A stretch of DNA of 64,000 bases from Gemmataceae bacterium (GCA_019636445.1 JAHBXO010000021.1:22169-86168); one strand, 5' to 3'; positions 25,305 to 35,119 are shown, counted from the stretch's first letter. The notes: generated by a model not told the origin, from the letters alone. Program-made: numbers and translations.

Positions 25305-27752
25305 ATGCCCGACGTGCTGGCACTCGAAGCGATCGCCGATACCGACGGCCCGCGCGTCGGCGGGAAGGGGGCGAGCCTCGCGGCGACGCTGCGGGCCGGT
25401 CTGCCCGTGCCGCCGGGGTTCGTCGTCGTGACGGACGCTTATCGACGAACACATTCCACCGGCCTCCGATCGGATTCCATTCTGACTCAATCGATTCGCG
25501 AAGCGTATCGTGCCCTCGGCGGCACGGTCGCGGTGCGTTCCTCGGCGACGGGTGAAGACGGGGCGGAGGCGAGCTTCGCCGGGCAACAGGAGACGATTCT
25601 AGGCGTCGTCGGTGAAGAGGCTGTTCTCGACGCCATCGAACGCTGCTGGAAGTCGCTGCAAACGGATCGTGCCATTGCGTATCGCCGACAGAAGGGGATA
25701 CCCGACGATGCCGTCGCGATGGCGGTCGTGGTGCAACGACTCGTGCCGGCCGAGACGGCGGGTGTGCTGTTCACGCGCGATCCACTGGACCCGGTCGCAA
25801 ACCGCATGATCGTCGAGGCAAGTTACGGCCTCGGCGAAGCGGTCGTTTCGGGAAAGGTGACGCCGGACCGGTTCACGCTCGAGTTCGCCAGCGGTCGTGT
25901 TTTGGAGAAAACGCAAGGACTCAAGACGGTGCGCGTTGTCGACGGTCGCGAGGAAGCGGTGCCTGAGGGACTTCAAGAAGCGTTCTGCCTGAAGGAGGAC
26001 GAACTGGAACGGCTCGCGGAACTCGGCCGACGGGTCGAAGCGTTTTACGGTCAGCCGCGCGACATTGAGTGGGCCATCGTGGAGGGCCAGGTTTATCTCC
26101 TCCAAGCAAGGCCGATCACGACGACGAGCGCCGACCGCGATGCGATTCGACGGGAAATCATCGACGAACTGAAAACGAAAGTCGACCCGCGCGGGACGGT
26201 GTGGGTGCGGTACAACCTCAGCGAAATCCTGCCGCGGCCGACCCCGATGACTTGGGCCGTGGTCCAGCGACTGCTCGCCGCCGATGGCGGCGTCGGCCTG
26301 ATGAACCGCGATCTCGGCGGCGACCCCGATCCGGTGCTCGGCTCGCTCACGGCGTTCGACCTCGTCGCCGGCCGGCCGATGGCGAACCTCGCGCGCATGC
26401 CGCGCTTGCAGTTCCGTCATCCTCCCTTCGAGTACCCGTTCGCGAAATACAAGGACAATCCCGCGCTCGCGCTCGATCCGAAGCCGGTGGCGAACCCGCT
26501 GCGGGATGGGTGCCTCGTCGGCCTGCTGCGGCTCCCCGGCACGATCTGGCGGCTCTGGCGCATCGGGTCGCGCGCCGCGAAGCGAGCCGAGTCGTTCTCG
26601 GAGGAGTATCGGTCGCGAATCGCGCCGCCGTTTGTCGCGGCCGCGCGGGCCGAACTGGCCAGGGATTATTCCGGCATCGATCCAGAAGAACTATTGAGGT
26701 CGTTCACGACTTGGACGGAGCGGACGCTCGTCGAATTCGCCCGAGACAGCCTGAAACCGACCTTCTTCGCCGACGCGGCCTGGACGGCGCTCGTCGAACT
26801 GCTCACGCCTCGGCTCGGCGAGGCCCGGGCGCGCGCGGCCGTGGCGGAACTCTCGCTCGGCGCGGAACCGGACGCCGACGCGAATCTCGCCGGCTCGCTC
26901 CTGGACCTCGCGAACGGCCGCATCGATCGTGCCGCGCTCCTCGACCGATTCGGGCATCGAGCCGCCGGCGAGATGGAACTCGCCGAACCGCGATGGAGCG
27001 AAGACGACGCGGCCCTGCGGGACCTCGTGCCAGGTTCGACGAAGCCGAAAGCCGACGACGGCGTGTTCGACCGGATCGTCGGCGAGGCGAATCTCGCGGC
27101 CCCGGCCCGGTCGCAGGCGAAGTTGCGCCACGATCAACTCCGCACGTACTTGGGTCTGCGCGAGACGGCCAAACACCACCTCCTGCTCGGCTACGCGGTG
27201 CTTCGCAAGCACTTGCTCGAACTGGATCATCGCCATCGAATGAACGGCGACATCTTTTATCTGGTGCCGTCGGAACTGGTTCGCGTCGTCGCCGGGGAGG
27301 ACCTTCGTCCGCTCGCGGCGGCGCGCCGGGCACGGCAACGATTGGAACTCGGGTTCGAAGTGCCGGCCGTATTGTTCTCGGATGATCTGGACGCGATCGG
27401 TCGGCCGATCCCGATTCCGGCCGGGGCGGTCGAGTTCGCGGGGACTCCGCTTTCTGCCGGTGTTGCGGAAGGGCCGGCGCTGGTGTTGAACGATCCGAGC
27501 GAGGCGAAGGGCGTGCCCGACGGCTTCGTGCTCGTCTGCCCGTCCACCGATCCGGCATGGGTGCCCCTGTTTGCGCGGGCATCGGCGCTGGTGATGGAGA
27601 CGGGCGGCGTGCTCTCGCACGGTGCGATTGTCGCACGCGAGTTCGGCCTGCCTGCCGTCGCCGGGCTGCCCGCGATCACGTGGCAAATCCGGTCGGGACA
27701 ACGGGTGCGCGTGGATGGTGGCACGGGGCGCGTCGCGATCGTCAGCGCTTGA
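25305..27752 (+). CDS. PEP/pyruvate-utilising phosphotransferase (PEP synthase / rifampin phosphotransferase-like)
   Basis: An 815-residue protein with the domain order of the PEP-utilising family. The N-terminal ATP-grasp half (residues 1-310) has VGGKGASLAATLRAGLPVPPGF, AVRSSATGEDGAEASFAGQ and DIEWAIVEGQVYLLQARPIT. A long middle domain lacks recognisable PEP-synthase barrel motifs. The C-terminal swivelling domain carries the phospho-histidine at about residue 772 (GGVLSHGAIVAREFGLPAV). This layout fits the RPH/PEP synthase-like group, which transfers phosphate from ATP to a small molecule through the histidine. The substrate is not predictable; antibiotic inactivation is only one option. 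Its end overlaps the convergent GTPase by 11 bases. Confidence 0.88.
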   Translation: MPDVLALEAIADTDGPRVGGKGASLAATLRAGLPVPPGFVVVTDAYRRTHSTGLRSDSILTQSIREAYRALGGTVAVRSSATGEDGAEASFAGQQETILGVVGEEAVLDAIERCWKSLQTDRAIAYRRQKGIPDDAVAMAVVVQRLVPAETAGVLFTRDPLDPVANRMIVEASYGLGEAVVSGKVTPDRFTLEFASGRVLEKTQGLKTVRVVDGREEAVPEGLQEAFCLKEDELERLAELGRRVEAFYGQPRDIEWAIVEGQVYLLQARPITTTSADRDAIRREIIDELKTKVDPRGTVWVRYNLSEILPRPTPMTWAVVQRLLAADGGVGLMNRDLGGDPDPVLGSLTAFDLVAGRPMANLARMPRLQFRHPPFEYPFAKYKDNPALALDPKPVANPLRDGCLVGLLRLPGTIWRLWRIGSRAAKRAESFSEEYRSRIAPPFVAAARAELARDYSGIDPEELLRSFTTWTERTLVEFARDSLKPTFFADAAWTALVELLTPRLGEARARAAVAELSLGAEPDADANLAGSLLDLANGRIDRAALLDRFGHRAAGEMELAEPRWSEDDAALRDLVPGSTKPKADDGVFDRIVGEANLAAPARSQAKLRHDQLRTYLGLRETAKHHLLLGYAVLRKHLLELDHRHRMNGDIFYLVPSELVRVVAGEDLRPLAAARRARQRLELGFEVPAVLFSDDLDAIGRPIPIPAGAVEFAGTPLSAGVAEGPALVLNDPSEAKGVPDGFVLVCPSTDPAWVPLFARASALVMETGGVLSHGAIVAREFGLPAVAGLPAITWQIRSGQRVRVDGGTGRVAIVSA

Positions 27753-29253
27753 CGCTCTGCCAGAGGATGCCGAGCGCTTCGCGGCCGGCGTTCAGGACTT
27801 GATCGACGGTCTTGCGTGCGGCGCCGGCACGGCCTTCGCGATGGAACGCCTTCAAAAGCGCCGTGCCGCGCGTGTCGTCGAGTGCCGCAGCGAGCATCTC
27901 GACCAGTTCGCCCTGGATGTTCCATTCCTTTCCCTGCTCGGCGCAGACCGGGACAATGACGGGGAAGCGTTCACCGAAATCCGACCGCGCGGCGGCGACC
28001 GCGTCGCGCATCTGCGTTTCTTTCTTGCGGTCGCCGGCCTTCCAATCGTAGGGCGGAGTCCATTCCATCGCGGGCGTGAGCAGGTCGACATGCGTGAGCG
28101 CGACGATCGCGGGCGGGAAGCGCAGGTGCGGCTTGGCGGTGAAAGCGTTCTCCAGTCGATTCAGCATGGCGACGTCGGCGGTGCGGGCCGCTGTCCGCGC
28201 ATGGCCAACCACCAAGATCAGGTCGGCATTTTCCGCGGCGGCCACGGCGTTCGCCACCTCGGATTCGGTCGGCCCCGCCGCGCCGTAGCCGGCGGTGTCG
28301 ACGAGCGTCATCGGTGGCAAGTCCGGCAGGTTGAGTGCGTATTTCGTCGCCCCCGCCGTCGCTGGCAGAGTGTCGGTTGCCGCACGATGCTCGCCGAGCA
28401 AGGCGTTCGCCAGGCTCGATTTCCCGGCCTTCACCTGCCCGACGAGGGCGATCGTCAACGATGATGGTGCGCCGATCGGTCCGTTCTTTTCGATCAGCTC
28501 CCGATATTTGTCGGCACCGACTTTGAGTCGGCCGCTGTTCAATTCGATCAGATGCTTGCCCAGTTCGTGCACGAACGCCGTGTGGAACCAGAGCATCACG
28601 TTTTCCTGCACGCGATTCAGGATAGAACCGCTCGCCTTGGAGGCGACGTATTGCAGGCCGGTGTTGAACGGGTTTACGACGGCGCGGGCGAACCACGATA
28701 CGTCCAGCGCCGTCTTGCCCCAATCGATGGCGCGCTTGGCGGATTTCCAATCGTCCACGCGGAAGAGGTGGCTGCCCGGCACGTACTTCGTGACCCGGTC
28801 GTTCAGGTCGCGGGCGACGAGTTCGGCGCAGGTGACGATCTCCGGAAGCGTGAGGTGGCCAAAGGGGTCGGCGGCTTCGGGCCGGTAGACGCGGGCGACA
28901 TCGAGGGCGAGCGCGATGGCGGTATCGGCATAACGGTGCGCGTCCACCACCTCTTCGGCAGAGATGGTGGTAACGGCAGCGGCGCGGGCTTCGACCACGC
29001 GCCACGCCTGCCGGTCGCGATCGGTCCAGGTGGCGGGCGGTTCGCCAATGCCGATATCGGGCAGCAACTTCGCGCGGGAGCGTCGCGTCCAGCGCCAGCC
29101 GAGGAAGTACGCCAGAGCGAAGCAGCCCATCATCGGCCACCACGCGATGAAACCCCAACCGGTGGAATAGAGGTGGTACGACCCGACCGCCGTGAGGAAC
29201 GCGAACGGCGCGAGCGCGAGGAGCGCGACGGCGATCAGGCGGCGAGTGCTCAT
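27742..29253 (-). CDS. Membrane-anchored GTPase
   Basis: A 503-residue protein with one or two N-terminal membrane helices (LIAVALLALAPFAFL and WWPMMGCFALAYFLGW). About 200 mostly helical residues follow, then a TrmE/Era/dynamin-like G domain. G1 is GQVKAGKSS near residue 270, G3 is DTAG near 317, and G4 is THVD near 386. The arrangement resembles YcjX/YcjF-like and other 50S-GTPase-related proteins found in bacterial membranes. The role is unknown; membrane remodelling or ribosome-linked functions are possible. Open frame extends to 29382, but the ATG at 29253 is followed at once by the helix and leaves a promoter region shared with the divergent esterase. Confidence 0.82.
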   Translation of the reverse strand: MSTRRLIAVALLALAPFAFLTAVGSYHLYSTGWGFIAWWPMMGCFALAYFLGWRWTRRSRAKLLPDIGIGEPPATWTDRDRQAWRVVEARAAAVTTISAEEVVDAHRYADTAIALALDVARVYRPEAADPFGHLTLPEIVTCAELVARDLNDRVTKYVPGSHLFRVDDWKSAKRAIDWGKTALDVSWFARAVVNPFNTGLQYVASKASGSILNRVQENVMLWFHTAFVHELGKHLIELNSGRLKVGADKYRELIEKNGPIGAPSSLTIALVGQVKAGKSSLANALLGEHRAATDTLPATAGATKYALNLPDLPPMTLVDTAGYGAAGPTESEVANAVAAAENADLILVVGHARTAARTADVAMLNRLENAFTAKPHLRFPPAIVALTHVDLLTPAMEWTPPYDWKAGDRKKETQMRDAVAAARSDFGERFPVIVPVCAEQGKEWNIQGELVEMLAAALDDTRGTALLKAFHREGRAGAARKTVDQVLNAGREALGILWQSVKR

Positions 29254-29380
29254 CGGGCCATGTCCGGGGGGGGGCGAACGGTGATTCGAGAATTGTACCC
29301 GGCGATTTTTCCGATTCCCGTGATTCATAGAAAACTCCCATGCCCGTGGGATTCCTCCGCGGGACAACCCGGAGCCGATC

Positions 29381-30340
29381 ATGATCCGCTATTTCCTCTC
29401 CGTTGCGGTCGCGGCGTTCGCCGCGGGTCCGCTCCTCGCACAGGCGAAGGAGCCGAAGAAGGTCGAGCGGCCGACGCCGACCGCCGCCAACGTCGCCTAT
29501 GGCGAGCACCCGCGTCAGAAGTTCGACTTCTGGCAGGCGAAATCCGACAAGCCGACGCCGCTCGTGCTGCTGATCCACGGCGGCGGCTGGGTGAACGGCG
29601 ATAAATCCACCTACGGAACTGGCGCAATCAAGCCATTCCTGGACGCCGGCATCTCCGTCGCCTCCGTGAACTACCGATTCATCCAGCACGCGATGGAAGA
29701 GAAGGTCTCCCCGCCCGTGAAAGCCCCATTACACGACGCCGCCCGCGCGCTGCAGACGCTGCGCTCGAAGGCAAAGGAGTGGAACCTGGACAAGACCCGC
29801 GTCGGCGCGACCGGCGGTTCCGCCGGTGCCTGTACGTCGTTGTGGCTCGCGCTGCACGACGACCTCGCCGACCCGAAGAGCGACGACCCGATCGCGCGCG
29901 AATCGACGCGGCTGACGGCCGCCGCCGTGAACGGCGCGCAGACCTCGCTCGATCCCAAGCAGTTGAAGGAATGGATGCCCAACGCCGTGTACGGCGGGCA
30001 CGCCTTCGGCTACCGGGGCGAGGGTCGGCAACGCGGCGACGAGTTCAAACTCGCGCTGGAGAATCGAGAGAAGATCCTGCCGTGGATCAAGGAGTATTCG
30101 CCGATCGAACTCGTGACGAAGGACGACGCGCCGGTGTTCCTGAGCTACGGAGCGCAGGACAAACCGGTGGAACCGGGGCAATCGCCGAAGGACCCGACGC
30201 ACGCGGCGATCTACGGCGTGATGCTGGCCGAGGCGATGGCGAAGGCGGGCGTCGAGGCGGAGGTGTCGTGGCCGGAGAAGCCGTCGAAGAAATACAAGAA
30301 CGTGAACGAGTTCCTGATCAAGAAGCTGACCGCAAAGTGA
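29381..30340 (+). CDS. Secreted alpha/beta hydrolase (carboxylesterase-like)
   Basis: A 319-residue exported enzyme. A signal peptide ends around residue 22 (PLLAQA). The alpha/beta-hydrolase landmarks are the oxyanion-hole segment LIHGGGWVNGDKS, the region VNYRFIQ, and the nucleophile elbow GGSAGA with Ser near residue 147. Acid and histidine are expected in FLSYGAQDKPVEPG and the DPTHAAIYG region. It belongs to the BD-FAE/Aes-type group of esterases. The substrate may be an acetylated polysaccharide, by inference only. Convergent with the crotonase-like gene, two bases apart. Confidence 0.88.
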   Translation: MIRYFLSVAVAAFAAGPLLAQAKEPKKVERPTPTAANVAYGEHPRQKFDFWQAKSDKPTPLVLLIHGGGWVNGDKSTYGTGAIKPFLDAGISVASVNYRFIQHAMEEKVSPPVKAPLHDAARALQTLRSKAKEWNLDKTRVGATGGSAGACTSLWLALHDDLADPKSDDPIARESTRLTAAAVNGAQTSLDPKQLKEWMPNAVYGGHAFGYRGEGRQRGDEFKLALENREKILPWIKEYSPIELVTKDDAPVFLSYGAQDKPVEPGQSPKDPTHAAIYGVMLAEAMAKAGVEAEVSWPEKPSKKYKNVNEFLIKKLTAK

Positions 30341-30342
30341 CC

Positions 30343-31851
30343 TCAGGCGGCCCTTCGCTCGACGGATGTCGATCGGGGGGTCTCCCGTTCGTTGTGGAAC
30401 CCGCCCGCAGCCGCCAGCCCTGGATCCAGGTTCGCGATGCATCCGCGGAGACGCCGCACGATTGTGTCGCGGGCCACTTGGACTTCGATTTCTTCCATTT
30501 CATCCTCGTCGATCATCGCGTGCGGTCCGGTGCCAAGCATGGCGGCGGCCAGCGCATTCACTTCGTTCGGCCGGTCGGCGTGGTAGAACATTTCCCGCAG
30601 ACCGGCGTCGGCGAACGGACGCAGCCGGGGCGCCAGCGACGCGGCGGCGGACGCGCCGATGGCGTCGAGGGTTTGGAACGGAGCATGGTTGGCCACGGCG
30701 GCACTGGCGTCGTCGATCCGGTCGAAGGCATGGCCCTCGGCCGCCAGCCGCAAGGCTTCGTCCCAGTAGGCGGCGAGGGCCGGGCGGATCGCGAGCCGGG
30801 GCGAATCGGGCACCGCGAACGGTTCGCATCCGACCGCGCGGAGCCAATCCGCGATCATCGGCTGCGCTGTTCCGGCGGTCATTTCGACGACGTGGCAATC
30901 CGGCAACACTGGGAATCCAAGGCGGATCGGCCGGGCGTGCGGGGCGAACACGGCGCGGACGAACGCGAACGGATCGCCGGATTCCGATTCGAGTACGAGC
31001 CGGGCGCGGCCGGATCCTAGCACTCGATCTCGTGCCCGCTCCCATTCCAGCGGCGTCACGCGACTGCGGATCAGCGGCTCATGGAGTTGATCTCCGATCC
31101 GTTCCGGATCGTCCGTCACGACGGTACCGCCGCGGAGCAGGAATTCGATCGCCGTGGGGACCGCTTGCGGACATCGGCGCAGTTCGATGGAGTCGATCGG
31201 CAGCCCGCGTCCGGGAGGTTCAAACGGTCGTTGTCGGCGGGAATCCAAGAGATAGTCCGCCAGTTCCCGTTCGTCGGCGCCGGCGGCGCGTCGCGTCGCC
31301 CACCAACCATACCTCCGCTTGCGGGGGTGATCTTCGAGACGGTCGATCCAGGAGTTCCATTCGATCCGTTCGCGCCGTACGCAGAAGGCCGCGTCGACAA
31401 GACCGATCCCATGGGCTTCCCGCGGCGTCAACAGACCAAATTCATAACGACCGGTCAGCCGGCGAACTCGAGCGGTCGAGCCCCAGCGCGGGCGATCCTG
31501 GAAACCAATCCAGCTATCGGGTGTCGCGGTGGCGAGCCGGACGTCGCAAGCGAGTGCCAGTTCGAGCCAGCGGCCAGTGGTCAACCCATTAAGGCACGCG
31601 ATGGTGACGACTGGCAGGTCTTCCCATTCGCGAAGCCGTCGCCGTCCTTCGATCGCGACTTCGGCCGGGTCGGCGAAATCCGGTTCCCGCAGCGAAGAGG
31701 CACATCCCTGAACCATGAGGATTTCGATGGCGGGATGGGCGATGAGGACAGCCATGACCCGGTCGAGATCTTCGAATGAGGCGCCGCGCAGTTCGAGGTG
31801 CGCGACGCGACCCGAGCAGGCCAAACGGCTATGCGGCGTATCGAGGAGCAT
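30343..31851 (-). CDS. Degenerate FadB/FadJ-like protein (crotonase plus 3HCDH remnants)
   Basis: A 502-residue protein with two halves. Residues about 1-170 follow the crotonase (enoyl-CoA hydratase) pattern: LPVVTIACLNGLTTGRWLELALACDVRLA. The glycine cluster before the first catalytic Glu is altered, and the PE block holding the second Glu reads QDRPRW. Residues about 300-450 follow 3-hydroxyacyl-CoA dehydrogenase: the VVEMTAGTAQ segment, then VPDSPRLAIRPALAAYWDEALRLAAEG, the C-terminal domain. The conserved HF-NP motif reads GFPVLPD, and no GxGxxG NAD site was found. Key catalytic residues are therefore missing from both domains; I infer a pseudoenzyme. It lies downstream of the TPR and multiheme genes on the same strand. 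Confidence 0.72.
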   Translation of the reverse strand: MLLDTPHSRLACSGRVAHLELRGASFEDLDRVMAVLIAHPAIEILMVQGCASSLREPDFADPAEVAIEGRRRLREWEDLPVVTIACLNGLTTGRWLELALACDVRLATATPDSWIGFQDRPRWGSTARVRRLTGRYEFGLLTPREAHGIGLVDAAFCVRRERIEWNSWIDRLEDHPRKRRYGWWATRRAAGADERELADYLLDSRRQRPFEPPGRGLPIDSIELRRCPQAVPTAIEFLLRGGTVVTDDPERIGDQLHEPLIRSRVTPLEWERARDRVLGSGRARLVLESESGDPFAFVRAVFAPHARPIRLGFPVLPDCHVVEMTAGTAQPMIADWLRAVGCEPFAVPDSPRLAIRPALAAYWDEALRLAAEGHAFDRIDDASAAVANHAPFQTLDAIGASAAASLAPRLRPFADAGLREMFYHADRPNEVNALAAAMLGTGPHAMIDEDEMEEIEVQVARDTIVRRLRGCIANLDPGLAAAGGFHNERETPRSTSVERRAA

Positions 31852-31905
31852 CGCGTACGATGTTCGCGAAATCGGGATCGGAACGTCAAGAGGAACCGGC
31901 GGCGT

Positions 31906-33174
31906 TCAACGGGGTCGCGAGGCGCGATCGGCGATCTCACGGTGTCGGGCGGCTTTGCCGCGGTCGCCGGCCTTCTCGGCGTGCTCGGCCAGTTGTCGGT
32001 GGGTCGAAGCATGGCTCGGATCGAGCTTCAAGGCCGAATCCAGCCATCGGAGACCTTCCGTTTCCAGTCCATTACGAAGGCAAAGTTCACCGGCCTGGGA
32101 TCGCAGGTCGGCGTTTCCGGGATCGCTGGAGATGGCACGAGTCGTTTCCGACAGTTTTTCCAAGTCGGCCTTGCATCGCTTCCAGCGCTCCTCAATCGCC
32201 GTGGCTTCCGCCGGCGGCCCGGTTCGGTTCAAAGTCTGCATCAGCATGTACAAGAGATCCGGTTCGAACGGCCCCAATTCGACTGCGCGCCGGAATGCCG
32301 AAAGTGCTTGTTCGGGCCGGTCGCGGGTCAACTCGATCTTGCCCTTGAGTTGCAATGCTGGAAGCGAATCGGGCTTTCGTTTGAGCACAGTTTCAACCAG
32401 CGCCATTGCATCATCCAGCCGGTTCTGTTCGATCCGACACTGGGCCAATTGCAATCCGAGTTCCGCGTTCTCGGGTACGGCCGCGTATGCGGGTTCGAGC
32501 AGGGCCGCCACTTCGTCCGGCGGCACTTTCGCGATCAGCAGTAATCGAGCCAGGGCTTGAACGTGGGCGGGGTTTTCGGGCTCCAGCTCGTGCGCTTTCC
32601 GCTGAGCATCGATCGCTTGTTTTCGGAGCCTGGCCCGTTCGCACACTTCCCCCCGCAACGACCACGCCTTGGCCGATTTCGGAGCCCGAGACGTCCAGAT
32701 TTCTGTCGCTCGCACGGCATCGGAAAGACGGAACGACGCGAAGTCCCGATACACGAGCACCTGCGCGATGTACTTGGAATCCGGGTGGTCTTCGTTCAGG
32801 CATTTCCGCAAATGGTAGTCGTACTCGACCGAGAGCGAATCGGTCTGCGCCTGGATCAGACCCGTCTCCAGGTCGATCGCCTCGGGTACCCAGCCGAGGC
32901 GTTTCGCGTTCGCGAGGTGTTTTCGGGCCGCGGCGATATCGCCGGACATGCGGGCGGCGCGGGCGGCAAGAAACTGCACCTGTCCGCTCTCGGGTCGTCG
33001 CGCCGCAACTTCCAAAAGCAGAACCTGAGCGCGGTCCGCATCGTCGGCGTCGAGTGCGACCTCGGCTTCCCGGATCCGCGAGTCGATCCGCCAGTCGCCG
33101 ACGAGCATCCCGACGCCCAGGCCGATCCCCGCGAGAGCGGCAACCACGAGTGTGATCCGTCCGATCCGGCGCAT
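31906..33174 (-). CDS. TPR protein with a membrane anchor
   Basis: A 422-residue protein. An N-terminal hydrophobic helix (LVVAALAGIGLGVGMLV) suggests a membrane anchor with the remainder outside the cytoplasm. The rest is built of tetratricopeptide repeats, for example KAWSLRGEVCERARLRKQAIDAQRKAHELEPENP and ALQLKGKIELTRDRPEQALSAFRRAVELGP. Such proteins hold partners together. It starts 10 bases after the multiheme cytochrome stop, so the two are very probably co-transcribed and may work as a pair. Confidence 0.85.
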   Translation of the reverse strand: MRRIGRITLVVAALAGIGLGVGMLVGDWRIDSRIREAEVALDADDADRAQVLLLEVAARRPESGQVQFLAARAARMSGDIAAARKHLANAKRLGWVPEAIDLETGLIQAQTDSLSVEYDYHLRKCLNEDHPDSKYIAQVLVYRDFASFRLSDAVRATEIWTSRAPKSAKAWSLRGEVCERARLRKQAIDAQRKAHELEPENPAHVQALARLLLIAKVPPDEVAALLEPAYAAVPENAELGLQLAQCRIEQNRLDDAMALVETVLKRKPDSLPALQLKGKIELTRDRPEQALSAFRRAVELGPFEPDLLYMLMQTLNRTGPPAEATAIEERWKRCKADLEKLSETTRAISSDPGNADLRSQAGELCLRNGLETEGLRWLDSALKLDPSHASTHRQLAEHAEKAGDRGKAARHREIADRASRPR

Positions 33175-33184
33175 GAGAGCTTCC

Positions 33185-35119
33185 TTATCGCGATTGTCCC
33201 CGATACCACTTCCGAAAATCGTCTCTCACCGATGGCTTCGTCGCCAGTCGGACCGCCGTTTCCAACCCCGCCTCGCCGCCGTCCCGGTCGCCCTGCCGCT
33301 GGCGGCAATGCGCGAGAAGCAGGTGCGCCTCGGGAAGCAGGGGATGGATCGCGAGCAGATCCCGGCAAGCGGTTTCGGCGCGGGTCCATTCCTCCATCAG
33401 GATCAGCGTGCGCGCCCGCTGAAGGCGGTGTTCGATCAATCGGGGATTCGTGGCCACCAGGCGATCCGTGATCGCGAGCGCCTTGTAGTAATCCCGATTC
33501 GCCACGAGCGCGTCCGCCAGCAACATCGACGCGCTCTCGGACTCGTTGGCGAGTCGATGGGCCTTGCGTGCCGCATCGAGGAACCGGGTCGGTGCGTCGA
33601 GACGCGACGATAACCTCGCCATCATGTCCCATGCGGCCGCGTCGCCGGGCCAACGCTTCAAGGTTCTTGTCAGGCGATCCTCCGCATCGGCCAGGTAGAT
33701 CGATCGGCTGCCGGGCATCTTCCCGATGGTTTTAGCGAACGCGATGGCGAGGTCCCGCTCCAACTCCTCCACCATCGGGGCATGGGGCGAACGGGCGAAC
33801 GGAACGATCGGGTCCGCATCTGCCGGCAGGGAACGCCGGGGCGGGGTGACCGAGTCCGGTCTTCGGACCACACGGTGATCGGTTACTGCGGTGTGAACGA
33901 TATTCGAACTGTCCGCCTTGGGCATGTGGCAGGCGATGCAACTGTCCGACTTTGCTGACCGCTCCGCAACCGGTGCCGTGCATCCCTTCGATTCGTGGCA
34001 CGTCTGACAGCGAGTCCGGTAATAGGCGTCCGCCGAGGTCGGATCCGGCTTGGCGTGGGCGTCGTGGCAACTCGTACAGTCCAGTTTCCCACCGCTGCCC
34101 GTGTAGCATTTGCTCACGTGCATCTGGTCGAACTGCCCCACCGATTTGTGGTAGTCGGTGATCGTCGGGTGCCGGACGAACACGGAGACAAACTGATCCC
34201 ACGGCAATCCTGGGCGATACTCGAATATGTCCCGCCCCCGTCGCGTGACCCGCTCTTCGCCCTGAAGATGACACTGCTGGCAGATGGCGCCGCGGAGGTC
34301 GTGCGACAGATGTTTCGGATTCACGATCGACGTATCCATGCCCCCGGGGGCCGCGCCGTCGGTCCGCTCGCGCACGTGCAACTCGCCCGGCCCATGACAT
34401 CGCTCGCAGCCGACGTTCACTTGTTCGGGAAACGCCCCGCCGACGATCCGGTTCGGCGACCCTTGAACCGCGTCGACCTGATTGACGTGGCAGTACAGGC
34501 ATTCCTTCGAAATGATCCGCCGGCCGCCGGTCCCGAGGTCGTAACTCGGCGACAGATCCCACTTCTGCATCGTCTGGCCGTACCAACTGACCGGCGTCTG
34601 GAAGACCGCGCCGTCCTCGATGGCGAGGTACGATCTGCCCCGGGTGCCCGAACCGATTGCGATCGACGCCGCCATCACGTGGTCGGACAGGGGGGCTCCC
34701 CGCCCGTCTTTCGCCGAAACGATGTGCCGGTCGACTTTGCCGGCCCGCTCCGCACGCAATTCGTATCCCTGCGAGGTGAATGGGTTGTTCGCGGTGTAGT
34801 TCTCCGGGGCACCGGGCCGGCCAACGCGGTCGGCCGAACGCCCCATCGGGTGCTTGTGATAATCGGAATCGTGTTTCGGGTGGCAGCCGGCGCAACTCGC
34901 GTCGCCCGTGTATTTCACGTCCGGCTTCACGTTGCGGAACGGGGTTTCAAATACGACTCGCGGATCCGGCGGTGCCGGATCCGGTTGGATGTCATCGACG
35001 GTTTGGAACGGCGGAGGGTTCGTGCCCAAAAGCAGGAACCAGCCCGCGACGAGTCCGCCGGCCAGCGCGAGCAGGATGGCGATTCCAATCATTGCAGTGC
35101 GTCGCGGACGTTCGGCCAT
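33185..35119 (-). CDS. Seven-heme cytochrome c with C-terminal TPRs
   Basis: A 644-residue protein. An N-terminal helix (residues about 9-31) anchors it to the membrane, with the remainder outside the cytoplasm. Seven CxxCH heme-c motifs start at residues 76, 207, 238, 280, 348, 371 and 394 (CAGCH, CLYCH, CERCH, CQQCH, CTSCH, CQTCH, CIACH). The arrangement resembles the cytochrome c-552/c-554 and hydroxylamine-oxidoreductase-related class. From about residue 430 to the end it becomes helical TPR-like (RLVATNPRLIEHRLQRARTL). Electron donor and acceptor are unknown. It is the first gene in a unit with a TPR protein and a degenerate FadB-like protein. Confidence 0.9.
   Translation of the reverse strand: MAERPRRTAMIGIAILLALAGGLVAGWFLLLGTNPPPFQTVDDIQPDPAPPDPRVVFETPFRNVKPDVKYTGDASCAGCHPKHDSDYHKHPMGRSADRVGRPGAPENYTANNPFTSQGYELRAERAGKVDRHIVSAKDGRGAPLSDHVMAASIAIGSGTRGRSYLAIEDGAVFQTPVSWYGQTMQKWDLSPSYDLGTGGRRIISKECLYCHVNQVDAVQGSPNRIVGGAFPEQVNVGCERCHGPGELHVRERTDGAAPGGMDTSIVNPKHLSHDLRGAICQQCHLQGEERVTRRGRDIFEYRPGLPWDQFVSVFVRHPTITDYHKSVGQFDQMHVSKCYTGSGGKLDCTSCHDAHAKPDPTSADAYYRTRCQTCHESKGCTAPVAERSAKSDSCIACHMPKADSSNIVHTAVTDHRVVRRPDSVTPPRRSLPADADPIVPFARSPHAPMVEELERDLAIAFAKTIGKMPGSRSIYLADAEDRLTRTLKRWPGDAAAWDMMARLSSRLDAPTRFLDAARKAHRLANESESASMLLADALVANRDYYKALAITDRLVATNPRLIEHRLQRARTLILMEEWTRAETACRDLLAIHPLLPEAHLLLAHCRQRQGDRDGGEAGLETAVRLATKPSVRDDFRKWYRGQSR

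Noticed and set aside
25305..27752. Rifampin resistance determinant
   Set aside because: The domain order fits RPH, but PEP-synthase-like relatives share it and the middle domain is divergent; sequence alone does not support a drug-specific call.
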